DNA from: Clostridium transplantifaecale
GTDB taxonomy: Bacteria; Bacillota; Clostridia; Lachnospirales; Lachnospiraceae
Assembly: GCF_900626075.1 (NCBI RefSeq)
Contig: NZ_UYZY01000009.1
Coordinates: forward strand, 43,393 to 107,392
Length of the DNA stretch: 64,000 nt
Direction: 5' to 3'
The notes under the pieces are model-generated. The model ran no database searches. It had not been told where the DNA came from and saw only the letters and a list, made by a program, of their open reading frames with translations. Below are positions 32,970 to 41,259 of the stretch, in pieces. The first letter of the stretch is position 1. Each line of letters starts with the position of its first letter. Position numbers and translations under genes: made by a program.

Positions 32970-33824
32970 ATGAGCAAAGAATTTCTGACAAGAATAAGAG
33001 CTTCTTCAAATCAATTTACAAAGGCAGAAAAGAAGGTGGCAGATTTTGTGCTGCAGAATCCTAAGAAGGTTTTGTTCATGTCCATCACGGATTTGGCGGA
33101 TGCATGTGATGTGGGAGACACCAGTGTTTTCCGCTTTTGTAAGACGATGGAGCTGAAGGGATACCAGGAATTTAAGATGATGCTTTCCCTGGATCTGGGA
33201 GATGAGGGGAAGAAGCACAACCAGTTTACCGGAGATGTGGAGCTTGACGATTCCTTTATGGAGCTGTCCCAGAAGGTTTTGAATACCAATATATCAGCCT
33301 TGCAGGAGACTTATTCCCTGCTGGACCGTGAGACTTTTGAGAGGGCGATCAAGATTCTGGACGAAGCCAGGAAGATCTATTTCTTCGGTGTCGGGGCCAG
33401 CGGCCTGACGGCCATGAAGGCGATGAACAAATTCCTGCGCATTGAACCGAAGGTATACTGTCTGCAGGATTCCCATATGCAGGCCATGGCGGCCTCCACT
33501 CTGGGACCGGGGGATGCGGCGGTCATGATATCTTATTCGGGAGCCACGAAGGACACAATCCAGGTGGCTGAGATTGCCAGAAAGGCAGGCGCCAGCACCA
33601 TCTGCATCACCCGCTTTGTCAAATCCCCGCTGACCTCATTTTCCGACGTTACGCTCCTGTGCGGGGCAAACGAGGGTCCGCTGCAGGGCGGTTCCACTTC
33701 TGCCGAGATCAGTCAGTTATTTCTGATTGATTTGGTATACACGGAATACTACCGCAGGCATTTTGAAAACTGCCGTGATAATAACCAGAAGACTTCGGGA
33801 GCCGTTCTGGAAAAACTTTGTTAG
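32970..33824 (+). CDS. MurR/RpiR family transcriptional regulator
   Basis: This 284-residue regulator has an N-terminal RpiR helix-turn-helix (FTKAEKKVADFVLQNPKKVL then MSITDLADACDVGDTSVFRF, about residues 14-55) and a C-terminal SIS sugar-phosphate-binding domain (IYFFGVGASGLTAMKAMNKF, about 133-152; ISYSGATKDTIQVAEIARKA). Such proteins sense phosphosugars and control sugar or amino-sugar catabolism. It ends about 640 bp before the HisD-SDR-ADH-symporter operon on the same strand and is the best candidate regulator for it. A GTG at 32910 would add 20 residues, but the ATG at 32970 gives the usual family start and length. Confidence 0.88.
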   Translation: MSKEFLTRIRASSNQFTKAEKKVADFVLQNPKKVLFMSITDLADACDVGDTSVFRFCKTMELKGYQEFKMMLSLDLGDEGKKHNQFTGDVELDDSFMELSQKVLNTNISALQETYSLLDRETFERAIKILDEARKIYFFGVGASGLTAMKAMNKFLRIEPKVYCLQDSHMQAMAASTLGPGDAAVMISYSGATKDTIQVAEIARKAGASTICITRFVKSPLTSFSDVTLLCGANEGPLQGGSTSAEISQLFLIDLVYTEYYRRHFENCRDNNQKTSGAVLEKLC

Positions 33825-33887
33825 GCGTTTTTTCCGGTTGGAAAGAATGAACAGTATTGAAAGAATAACAGAAACATGATAAACAGA

Positions 33888-33927
33888 CAAGAGTCCGGGG
33901 CCTATGGCCGGCCGGACTCTTTTTCTG
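33888..33927 (+). terminator. rho-independent terminator after the RpiR gene
   Basis: AGAGTCCGG (33890-33898) and CCGGACTCT (33912-33920) form a perfect 9-bp stem followed by TTTTC. Confidence 0.88.
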
Positions 33928-34465
33928 TGATGAAAAGTTCGGCGCCCCTCCACTGCGCTCCCCTCTGCCCGTTGAACTGCTGCAATTAGTCTTGCGGGAT
34001 GAGCTGGAACTGATCGAGAAGCCCTATGATGAGCCGGGGCGGCTGGAATCGCCACCATAAAATCCTTTTTTATCACGAAAGACTGATGATAGTTAAAAAG
34101 ACGATATAGTGAATAATAATCAGATAAAAAAACCTGACCTCTGGGGACAGGTTTAGAATTGCTGTAATTATCTAATAACATATATATTGTGTTTGAAAAG
34201 AATAAAAATATTGATTTTATATTGCATATATCAGATAATAATGAAGGATGTAGCTGGCAAAAATCAAAAATATTAAGCTTGACCTGTCCCCAAAGTACAA
34301 GGATATACTTTGATTAAAGGCGGTAAAACACTTTGGCCGGTGTTTTTAAATCACCGCTTGCAGAGATACGGACGGGAGCGCTCCGCCGATGCGTTAGAGT
34401 AAAAGTTAAGCAAGGACAGAGAAGTGATGAAGAAACGATAAAATGTGTAAGGAGGATATGAGAAG
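33928..34465. other. intergenic region upstream of the HisD-family operon
   Basis: From 33928 to about 34060 there is an open frame without a start codon, ending in LLQLVLRDELELIEKPYDEP, which looks like a decayed gene end that I cannot assign. From 34081 on the DNA is AT-rich, carries a long inverted repeat (34142-34292), a weak promoter (TTGACC 34279-34284, TATACT 34304-34309, 19-bp spacer) and a hairpin around 34320-34355 (AAACAC/GTGTTT). These may be the operon's control sites. Confidence 0.45.
34142..34292. repeat. long inverted repeat with GGGGACAGG ends
   Basis: TGGGGACAGGT (34142-34152) and ACCTGTCCCCA (34282-34292) are exact reverse complements. Inside, ATTATCTAATA (34167-34177) and an opposing TATCAGATAAT (34230-34240) extend the dyad. 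The right arm overlaps the weak -35 box of the next operon. Confidence 0.6.
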
Positions 34466-35740
34466 ATGAGGATGTACAAAGAGGCAGCACGCAAGACTTA
34501 TGAGCGCAGCCAGGAAGTGACGGAACTGGTGGGCAGTATTATCGAAAATGTCAGACACAGAGGGGATCAGGAAATTCTGGAACTGACGAAAAAGTTCGAC
34601 GGGATAGAGATGGACTCTGTGAAAGTAGGAAGAGAGGAGATTGAAAAGGCCTATTCCCTCATTTCACAGGATACAGTTGAGGCCATCAGAAATGCCGCCG
34701 CACAGATTCGTTTCTTTGCAGAGAAGCAGTTGGAATGTATGACCCCGCTGACAACGGCGTCGCCGATAGCCGGAGTGACGCTGGGGCACCGCCTGATTCC
34801 GGTTGAAACGGTAGGCGCTTACGTACCGGCGGGACGCTATCCGCTTCCCAGTACCGCGCTGATGCTGGCGATTCCTGCAAAGGTAGCCGGTGTCAGGAAA
34901 GTAGTGGCCTGCAGCCCGGCGGCCAAAGGATATGGGACAATCCATCCGGCCGTTCTGGCGGCGATGGACATAGCCGGAATTGATGAGATTTACTGCACCG
35001 GAGGAGCGCAGGCGATTGCTGCCATGGCATACGGAACGGAGACCGTGCAGAAGGTCGATCTGATAGCAGGGCCGGGAAACAAGTTCGTGACCGAGGCCAA
35101 GAGGCAGGTTCTCGGAGATGTCGGAATCGACAGCCTGGCGGGACCTAGCGAGGTTCTTGTAATTGCAGATGAGCTGGCGAATCCGAGGTATACGGCTATT
35201 GACCTGCTGGCCCAGAGCGAGCACGATCCCAATGCAAGGGCAACACTCATCACCACATCGGAGCAATTTGCCGGAAAAGTGCTGGAACATCTATACAAAT
35301 TTGCTGATGAACTGTCCACCGGAGAGACGGCAAAAAAATCGTGGGAGGATAATGGAACCATTATTATCGCGGACTCCCTGGAGGAGGCAATTGCAATCTC
35401 CGACGATATTGCGCCGGAGCATCTGGAAGTACATACGCACAACAGCGATGCGGTTGCCGCAAAGCTTCGGAATTTCGGTTCCCTCTTTATTGGAGAATAT
35501 ACGCCAGTTGCATTTGGTGATTACTGTTCAGGAACCAACCATACGCTCCCGACGATGGCCACGGCCAAGTATTCGGGTGGAGTCTGGGTCGGAACATTTT
35601 TAAAAACATCTTTCACCCAGCATATTTCCAGGGAAGGATGCTGCAACCTCTCTAAAACATGTGTGCAGCTTGCAGGGGAAGAAGGCCTGTTCGCCCATCA
35701 GAAATCGGTTCTGGTACGTGTGGAGCAGATGGTAAGCTGA
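34466..35740 (+). CDS. histidinol-dehydrogenase-family enzyme in a catabolic operon
   Basis: This 424-residue enzyme has the full HisD fold and active site: VGAYVPAGRYPLPSTALM (about residues 114-131), AQSEHDPNA with the zinc ligands Gln and His (about 249-257), APEHLE with the catalytic Glu-His, FGDYCSGTNHTLPT with the zinc Asp, and EGLFAHQKSV with the last zinc His. HisD enzymes oxidise an alcohol to a carboxylate in two NAD-dependent steps. No other his gene is near; instead it heads an operon with an SDR, a zinc dehydrogenase and a symporter. HisD paralogues such as HpsN oxidise 2,3-dihydroxypropane-1-sulfonate, so a non-histidinol alcohol is likely. AAGGAGG lies about 10 bases before the ATG; a second ATG is at 34472. 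Confidence 0.85.
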   Translation: MRMYKEAARKTYERSQEVTELVGSIIENVRHRGDQEILELTKKFDGIEMDSVKVGREEIEKAYSLISQDTVEAIRNAAAQIRFFAEKQLECMTPLTTASPIAGVTLGHRLIPVETVGAYVPAGRYPLPSTALMLAIPAKVAGVRKVVACSPAAKGYGTIHPAVLAAMDIAGIDEIYCTGGAQAIAAMAYGTETVQKVDLIAGPGNKFVTEAKRQVLGDVGIDSLAGPSEVLVIADELANPRYTAIDLLAQSEHDPNARATLITTSEQFAGKVLEHLYKFADELSTGETAKKSWEDNGTIIIADSLEEAIAISDDIAPEHLEVHTHNSDAVAAKLRNFGSLFIGEYTPVAFGDYCSGTNHTLPTMATAKYSGGVWVGTFLKTSFTQHISREGCCNLSKTCVQLAGEEGLFAHQKSVLVRVEQMVS

Positions 35741-35757
35741 ATAAAAGGAGGACTTAT

Positions 35758-36534
35758 ATGAATATTCTTCAGGGAAAAAATATTTTTGACGTAGAGGGAA
35801 AGGTTGTTCTTGTAACCGGAGCGGCAACGGGACTGGGAGAGGGATATGCCCATATCTTCGCAGAATCGGGATGCAGGGTGGCATGCGCAGATATCAATGA
35901 GGAGCAGGTAAAACAGACGGCGGAGGATATCAGAAGCCAGGGCGGCGAGGCAGCGGCCTTTGTGGTGGATGTGACCAGGCAGGACAGCATTAAAGAAATG
36001 GTAAAAGCCATTCTTGAAACATACGGCAGGATAGACGTGCTTGTCAATAATGCCGGCGTGGAGCATATAGAGCCTTTTGTGGAGGTGAGTGAAAAACACT
36101 ATGACTTTATCACAGGCGTCAATTTAAAGGGCGTGTTTTTTGTAGCGCAGGAAGTGGCAAAAGTAATGAAGGCAAACGGCGGCGGGAAGATCATCAATAT
36201 CGGTTCACTAGGAAGCTATATCGGCCTTGCCGAATCCAGCGTATACTGCACCACCAAAGGAGGAGTCATCCAGATGTCAAAGACGCTCTCTATTGAACTG
36301 GGACCGGACCGTATCCAGGTCAACTGTATCGCGCCGGGATACTTTATCACACCGATGACAAAGCCGTTTTATGACGATCCGGAACACCGCGCCTGGATTG
36401 AGAGCCGAATTCCGCTCCATGAGTGGGGAACCGTAGCCGATCTGGCGGGACCGATGCTGTTCCTTGCTTCCTCGGCCAGCGACTACATAACAGGCATCAC
36501 AATCAAGGTGGACGGCGGCTGGCTGGCAAGCTGA
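35758..36534 (+). CDS. short-chain dehydrogenase/reductase
   Basis: This 258-residue classical SDR has the cofactor motif VTGAATGLGEG (about residues 19-29), NNAGVEH (about 95-101), and the catalytic Ser and Tyr-Lys in NIGSLGSYIG and YCTTKGG (about 162-168). CADINEEQ after strand 2 suggests NAD preference. It resembles gluconate-5-dehydrogenase and FabG-like sugar or polyol dehydrogenases. It begins 17 bases after the HisD-family gene behind AAAAGGAGG, so it should act on the same compound, perhaps setting stereochemistry or oxidising a neighbouring hydroxyl. Confidence 0.87.
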   Translation: MNILQGKNIFDVEGKVVLVTGAATGLGEGYAHIFAESGCRVACADINEEQVKQTAEDIRSQGGEAAAFVVDVTRQDSIKEMVKAILETYGRIDVLVNNAGVEHIEPFVEVSEKHYDFITGVNLKGVFFVAQEVAKVMKANGGGKIINIGSLGSYIGLAESSVYCTTKGGVIQMSKTLSIELGPDRIQVNCIAPGYFITPMTKPFYDDPEHRAWIESRIPLHEWGTVADLAGPMLFLASSASDYITGITIKVDGGWLAS

Positions 36535-36556
36535 TAAGAGAGAAGGGAGGAGTAAA

Positions 36557-37546
36557 ATGAGGGCTCTCAGATTTTATGGGATTCATGATTTGAGGACGGA
36601 GGAAACGGAGATCCCGGAGTGCGGGGAGGATGAGGCGCTGGTCAAAATAGCCTACGCAGGTATCTGCGGTTCCGATCTTCACATCTATAACAAGGGTATG
36701 TTCATTCAGAACATACCCGAAACGATGGGGCATGAATTTGACGGGGTGATTGAAAAGACAGGCTCCGGGGTAAAAAATTTTAAACCAGGGGACAAGGTGA
36801 CCGCCAACCCGATGGTCCCGTGCGGCACATGTAATAGCTGTCTGAAGGGAAGCTTCAATACATGTGCGGCGCTGGGCTTTATCGGGGAGGTTTCACAGGG
36901 ATGCTTTGCGCAGTATATTGCGGTAAAAGAGGAAAAGCTGATCCGTGTTCCGGATTCCGCAGATTTGAAACAGATTGCCTTGTCAGAGCCGCTGGCAGTA
37001 GCCGTAAATATCTGCCGCAGGGCGTCATTTAGACCGGGTGACCGGATTGCCCTGATCGGGGCGGGGCCCATTGGTCTTTTAACGATTGCCCTGGCAAAGC
37101 AGGTATACGGGGTGGATGACATTACAGCCGTGGATCTGTCGGAGAGCCGACTCAAACTGGCGGTAAAGCTCGGAGCATCAAAGGCTGTGCAAAAATTGGA
37201 TGAAAATGACCGGTTTAACAAGGTGGTTGAGGCCGCCGGAGTGCCTGCCACCTTTGCTATGGCTGCGGAGCACGTGGAGGCCAACGGGTTTCTCTATGTG
37301 GTCAGCATTTTTGAAAAAGATTTCATATTTGACATTAACGCCCTGGTGGCCGGACAGGTTACGCTGGTGGGCTGCAATGTGTACACCGATGAAGCTTTAA
37401 AGGAGGCGGTTACCCTTATTGCAGAAAAACGTGTGGATATCAGTCCCGTCATTACCGGTGAATACACACTGGAAGAGGGCAAAAAGGCGTTTGAACTTCT
37501 GAGTTCTGTGGATAAGAGCGCGGCAAAAATCCTGTTCAGGATGTGA
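36557..37546 (+). CDS. zinc-dependent alcohol dehydrogenase
   Basis: This 329-residue medium-chain dehydrogenase carries the catalytic zinc residues in AGICGSDLH (about residues 34-42) and TMGHEFDG (about 56-63), the structural-zinc cysteines CGTCNSCLKGSFNTC (about 92-106), and the NAD fold ALIGAGPIGLLTI (about 170-182). It is closest to polyol or L-threonine/sorbitol dehydrogenase-like proteins, substrate unknown. AGGGAGGAG precedes the ATG, 22 bases after the SDR gene. With the HisD-family enzyme it gives three NAD-linked dehydrogenases in one operon. Confidence 0.87.
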   Translation: MRALRFYGIHDLRTEETEIPECGEDEALVKIAYAGICGSDLHIYNKGMFIQNIPETMGHEFDGVIEKTGSGVKNFKPGDKVTANPMVPCGTCNSCLKGSFNTCAALGFIGEVSQGCFAQYIAVKEEKLIRVPDSADLKQIALSEPLAVAVNICRRASFRPGDRIALIGAGPIGLLTIALAKQVYGVDDITAVDLSESRLKLAVKLGASKAVQKLDENDRFNKVVEAAGVPATFAMAAEHVEANGFLYVVSIFEKDFIFDINALVAGQVTLVGCNVYTDEALKEAVTLIAEKRVDISPVITGEYTLEEGKKAFELLSSVDKSAAKILFRM

Positions 37547-37561
37547 GAGAGGAGAAAACAG

Positions 37562-37678
37562 ATGGAAGGCACATTATTTTTGGGATATCCGGCCAGCACC
37601 GGTATTTTGATTCTTGGAACAATCGTGATTGCTGCAATTGCCACATTTACATTTTATAAGGGCTGGTGGAAGCTGTAG
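37562..37678 (+). CDS. 38-residue membrane peptide, likely symporter accessory protein
   Basis: A short frame starts with ATG at 37562 behind GAGAGGAG and encodes MEGTLFLGYPASTGILILG followed by a hydrophobic helix and the end FYKGWWKL. One transmembrane helix covers about residues 13-31, followed by a basic-aromatic tail. It sits 15 bases after the dehydrogenase and 19 bases before the sodium:solute symporter. Small proteins of this kind are known beside SSS and related transporters, where they are thought to be small subunits or accessory peptides. Position, ribosome site and helix support it as real. Confidence 0.7.
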   Translation: MEGTLFLGYPASTGILILGTIVIAAIATFTFYKGWWKL

Positions 37679-37697
37679 GTTAAAAAGGAGGTAAAGT

Positions 37698-39299
37698 ATG
37701 AAAATTCAGAATCTCGGACAGGCAATGGGAATCGAAATTCCGATCATTGTACCTGTAGTCCTTATTGTTTATATGCTTGCTATTCTGGCAATCGGGCTCT
37801 GGTCGGCGAGAAAGGTCAAAAACTCGGAAGACTGGTTTGTGGGAGGACGTTCCATGGGCCCCTGGATTACGGCCCTTGCCCACGGCTCCAGTTCTCTCGG
37901 AGGCGGCATGTACATAGCGGGCCCGCAGTACGGCTGGGAAGCGGGAGCGTCGGCATTGTGGGCGGCGCCGGGCGATGTGTTTGGGCCTTTACTGAACTTC
38001 GGCATCCTGGCGCGCAGAATGCGCCGCTATACGGAGAAGGCTAAGACACTGACCATATCGGAATTTTTCGGACACCGCTATTACAGCAAAGGAGTGAGAA
38101 ACTTTTCCGTGCTTATCCTGGTCATTGCAATGCTCATCAGCCTCGTTGTGGAATATATGGCGATGGGAGTCCTTGTTTCGGCGGTAACGGGCTGGTCCTT
38201 TATCATTTCCCTGATCTTCGGCTGTGCGGTTATCCTGATTTATACCGGCGCAGGCGGATACCTGGCCGTGGCATACACGGACTTTGCACAGTCAATCCTG
38301 ATGGTAATCGGAATGCTGATCTTAATCCCCGTCTGTATCGCAAGTGTAGGCGGTCTGGAAGGAATGAACGCGGGCCTGTATGCAATCAATGAAGGACTTC
38401 CCACCCTGTGGGGCGAGGATTATTACCTGAAAGGAGCTCCCCTCCTGATAGCGGGTATGGCGCTTGTCTACTTTATCGGTTATATGGGACAGCCCCATCT
38501 GATTCTGAAAACGGTTGCAATCAAGGATGACAAATCCATCCGTCTCGTTCCGATGATCGGCGCCGTGTTTGGATTCATGCTGGCTTTCGGCGTTTACACG
38601 CTCGGCTGTGTGGGAAGAGTCGTATATCCCGATATTTCCATGCTCCCGGGAGGAAATGCAGAGTATGTGCTGCCGATGCTGGCGCTGACAAAACTTCCGG
38701 CTCCTCTGGCCGGGTTATTGCTGGCCGGAGCCTGCTCCGCTGTCATGTCGACGGCGAGCGGCCTGCTGCTGGTCATCGGCTCCGCTATTGGCAATGACCT
38801 GTACCGTAACTCCGCATCCGGAAAAACAGCGTCGGAGGATCAGGTCATGAAGGTGACGAGAATGTCCACCTACCTTTTAGGAATTGTTTCAGTGGCAATG
38901 TGCTTTATCCCCGTTTTCCAGCTCGGCGTATACCAGCTCACCTGGATCGCCTGGTCCGTGCTTTCCCCGGCTTTTATTCCGTGTATCGTCGGCGGGCTTT
39001 ACTGGAAGAGAGGGACTAGAGAGGGAGCTTATGCGGCAATGATTTCAGGTTCCCTGGTAGGGGCATTCTGGTATTATCTGCTCCAGGAATCGACCAACAT
39101 CCATACCTTCTTCGCAGCCCTTGTCATCGCAGTCATAGCCTATATTGTGGTGAGCCTGAGGACGCAGAAGCCGCCGAAGGAGATTGAAGATTATGTCGAT
39201 TATGCGGCGGCCTTTGAGGATGCCGAACCGGTCAATGTGGTCAAATCGGGCATTGTTATGAGCTCCGGACAGCTTGCCATGGTGATCGCCGGACAATAA
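37698..39299 (+). CDS. sodium:solute symporter family transporter
   Basis: This 533-residue protein of the SSS family has about 13 transmembrane segments. Typical sequences are GGRSMGPWITALAHGSSSLGG (near residues 50-70), YTGAGGYLAVAYTDFAQSI (about 183-201) and the helix with SAVMSTASGLLLVIGSAIGND (about 344-364), including the serine-rich Na+ site. It should import the substrate of the operon's dehydrogenases, driven by sodium. AAAGGAGG lies 7 bases before the ATG. The closest relatives by eye are the pantothenate/proline-type carriers, but the substrate is unknown. Confidence 0.88.
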   Translation: MKIQNLGQAMGIEIPIIVPVVLIVYMLAILAIGLWSARKVKNSEDWFVGGRSMGPWITALAHGSSSLGGGMYIAGPQYGWEAGASALWAAPGDVFGPLLNFGILARRMRRYTEKAKTLTISEFFGHRYYSKGVRNFSVLILVIAMLISLVVEYMAMGVLVSAVTGWSFIISLIFGCAVILIYTGAGGYLAVAYTDFAQSILMVIGMLILIPVCIASVGGLEGMNAGLYAINEGLPTLWGEDYYLKGAPLLIAGMALVYFIGYMGQPHLILKTVAIKDDKSIRLVPMIGAVFGFMLAFGVYTLGCVGRVVYPDISMLPGGNAEYVLPMLALTKLPAPLAGLLLAGACSAVMSTASGLLLVIGSAIGNDLYRNSASGKTASEDQVMKVTRMSTYLLGIVSVAMCFIPVFQLGVYQLTWIAWSVLSPAFIPCIVGGLYWKRGTREGAYAAMISGSLVGAFWYYLLQESTNIHTFFAALVIAVIAYIVVSLRTQKPPKEIEDYVDYAAAFEDAEPVNVVKSGIVMSSGQLAMVIAGQ

Positions 39300-39371
39300 C
39301 GGATAAGGTAAAAAGTGATAAAACATCCTGGTGCATTTATAAAAGAATACGGCTGAGGAGGAAGGGGCGTC

Positions 39372-39890
39372 ATGAAGAAAATCAATGTGATGACGGGAAT
39401 CCGGTTTAAACCGGAGCATTTAATTGAACGGCTGGGAAGAAAGAAAAGGTATCAAAATCTCTGCTGCCGTCATGTATCCACGGTCTACAGCCCATGCTGG
39501 GTATTTGAATTCCGGGTTCTTCTTCAGGCGTCGAAACATACCAGCCGGTATGCCGGATATTACGCCGGGGTGGACGAGGTTAATATGGTTCCGGGTAAGA
39601 TACAGCTGCTGCCCGGGACCAATGAAATGGAAGTTCCTGAATATACGGTTCTGAAAAATAAAGGCGACGAAAAACAGGCGGTGGCTATGGCCTGGAATTA
39701 CAATAAAAATTGGATCACAATCAAATACAAGAACCTGTACGCTCCCCCGGTACTGGAAGAATACAGGACACATCTGTATTACAAAATATTGTATGTCATG
39801 GAGTTCTGTAATCAAGAATGCGGAGAAAAGAAATACATGGTACTGGATTCCCTGACCGGGGATCTGGAAAAAATCGCAATCGAACAATAG
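39372..39890 (+). CDS. hypothetical protein at the end of the symporter operon
   Basis: This 172-residue soluble protein has no signal peptide or membrane segment. Visible are two neighbouring cysteines (NLCCRH), a PCWVFEFRVLLQ strand, a Tyr-rich stretch (YAGYYAGVDEV) and a pair of cysteines near the end (FCNQECGEK). I recognise no family. A good GAGGAGG site is 10-15 bases upstream, and it lies 72 bases after the symporter gene, so it is probably co-transcribed and related to the same pathway. Confidence 0.7.
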   Translation: MKKINVMTGIRFKPEHLIERLGRKKRYQNLCCRHVSTVYSPCWVFEFRVLLQASKHTSRYAGYYAGVDEVNMVPGKIQLLPGTNEMEVPEYTVLKNKGDEKQAVAMAWNYNKNWITIKYKNLYAPPVLEEYRTHLYYKILYVMEFCNQECGEKKYMVLDSLTGDLEKIAIEQ

Positions 39891-40043
39891 GAGCGTCTAA
39901 AGTACATTCCGTGGCCTTTTCAATGCCGGACAATAAAAGGAAATCGGAAATAGGAAATTAAAACAGGGAATGGGACCGTGGGAACTATATTTTACTGCGG
40001 TCCCATCACTGTGGACGGCTGAGACGGAAACTGCCGCAGAATA

Positions 40044-40952
40044 TCAAACAGATTTTAAAGTGTCTCCCGGGGAAGACAGCTTGTCATATTCTTTAAATGG
40101 AATGATAACCCGGAGAATCCAGAAATCTTTGTTATTCGTAATCATTGGGCTGATCAGCCACTCCTCGACGGACCAATCGGCCAGCTCATATCCCTGGTCT
40201 TTGGCCCAGCGCAGCAGGCCGGTATAAGTGTTATAGAGCTTTTTATCCTTCGGTGTCCCGACGTGCACGGCACAGACACCGCGGAAGGCCGGAATCCTAT
40301 CATAGTGAAGACACGGCTTTTTCGTGTCCACTACGGGAACCGCTATTTTATAATCGTGTATCTGGTTGTCAAAACAGCCGGTATTGCTGTCGAAATGGTT
40401 ATACAGAACGTAGAGAAGCGCGCCCAGGGAGGCTACATTCACTTCCTGGGATATTTTCTGGATTTTAGCCATGTATTCAATATCGTAACATTCTTCATCT
40501 TCAAAGTCAGTCTGATAGGACAGTGATATCATATTCTGCTCGGGAAAATCGACCACCTCATATCCCAAATCCGCATCAATTTTGCGCTCGTGAAGTTTCA
40601 GGACGGAAATTGCTTCGATCAATTTTGTATATACAATCATGCTCTGCTCATAGCGCAGCAGGCTCTCCTGCAGTGCATCCCGGGCTCCTACCATCTTTTT
40701 TTCGATGGACTTCTGGATACTTCCGATATTCCTGCCGTAAATAATATCTTTGATCTCACTCAGAGACATATCAATATTCTTAAGCGCCTTGGCGGCCACG
40801 ATTTCGCAAATATGCTGGTGCGTATAGTACCGGTAGTTATTATCTTTAAACCGGGGAACCGGGCTCAGCATGCCGCGTTCTTCATAATAGCGAAGCTGTT
40901 TTCTGCTTACATCGCATAGCTGGCAGATTTCATTAGTATTAAAAGTTTTCAA
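40044..40952 (-). CDS. MerR-family regulator with GyrI-like effector domain
   Basis: This 302-residue regulator begins with a MerR DNA-binding domain (TNEICQLCDVSRKQLRYYEE, then RYYTHQHICEI, about residues 5-75) followed by a helical linker and a C-terminal GyrI/BmrR-like ligand domain (about 125-295). BmrR-type proteins bind hydrophobic cations or drugs and activate exporters. The start is TTG at 40952, behind GGAGGGGG; no ATG lies close in frame. A good promoter lies upstream on the same strand. It may control itself and the divergent mscL, or the nearby exporters; this is inference. Confidence 0.85.
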   Translation of the reverse strand: MKTFNTNEICQLCDVSRKQLRYYEERGMLSPVPRFKDNNYRYYTHQHICEIVAAKALKNIDMSLSEIKDIIYGRNIGSIQKSIEKKMVGARDALQESLLRYEQSMIVYTKLIEAISVLKLHERKIDADLGYEVVDFPEQNMISLSYQTDFEDEECYDIEYMAKIQKISQEVNVASLGALLYVLYNHFDSNTGCFDNQIHDYKIAVPVVDTKKPCLHYDRIPAFRGVCAVHVGTPKDKKLYNTYTGLLRWAKDQGYELADWSVEEWLISPMITNNKDFWILRVIIPFKEYDKLSSPGDTLKSV

Positions 40953-41061
40953 ATAATCCCCCTCCGTTCTTCTTCCGGTGTACAGCCGTGTCCGTAAAAA
41001 TCAGTGTCACGATAAAGTATGCCTCACAGTAAAGTCTGTGTAAAATGACAGATATATTCCA

Positions 41062-41090
41062 AGTATAGGTTTGGAAAAGCGCTTTGTCAA
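41062..41090 (-). promoter_or_regulatory. promoter of the MerR-family gene
   Basis: On the minus strand TTGACA (41090-41085), a 17-bp spacer and TATACT (41067-41062). A dyad TTCCAA/TTGGAA (41057-41077) overlaps the spacer and -10 box, a position usual for MerR-family operators. Confidence 0.75.
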
Positions 41091-41175
41091 CAGCGGGAGA
41101 ACCGACCGGTTTTATTGAAAATAGTAATGAAACATTTAAAGGTTTTGTAAGATGAGCGCAAATCAGGCAGAAAGA

Positions 41176-41204
41176 TTGAGAAAAATGTCATTTCATGGTA
41201 GTAT
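41176..41204 (+). promoter_or_regulatory. promoter of mscL
   Basis: TTGAGA (41176-41181), a 17-bp spacer and TAGTAT (41199-41204), 55 bp before the mscL start. Confidence 0.5.
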
Positions 41205-41259
41205 AAAGGATAACGGCGAAGAAACATCCGCAGCAATAACATTTTTAAGGAGGAAAGAT

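Noticed and set aside
34466..35740. Histidine biosynthesis gene hisD
   Set aside because: No other his gene is near, and it heads an operon of dehydrogenases and a symporter. A biosynthetic role is not excluded but is less likely.
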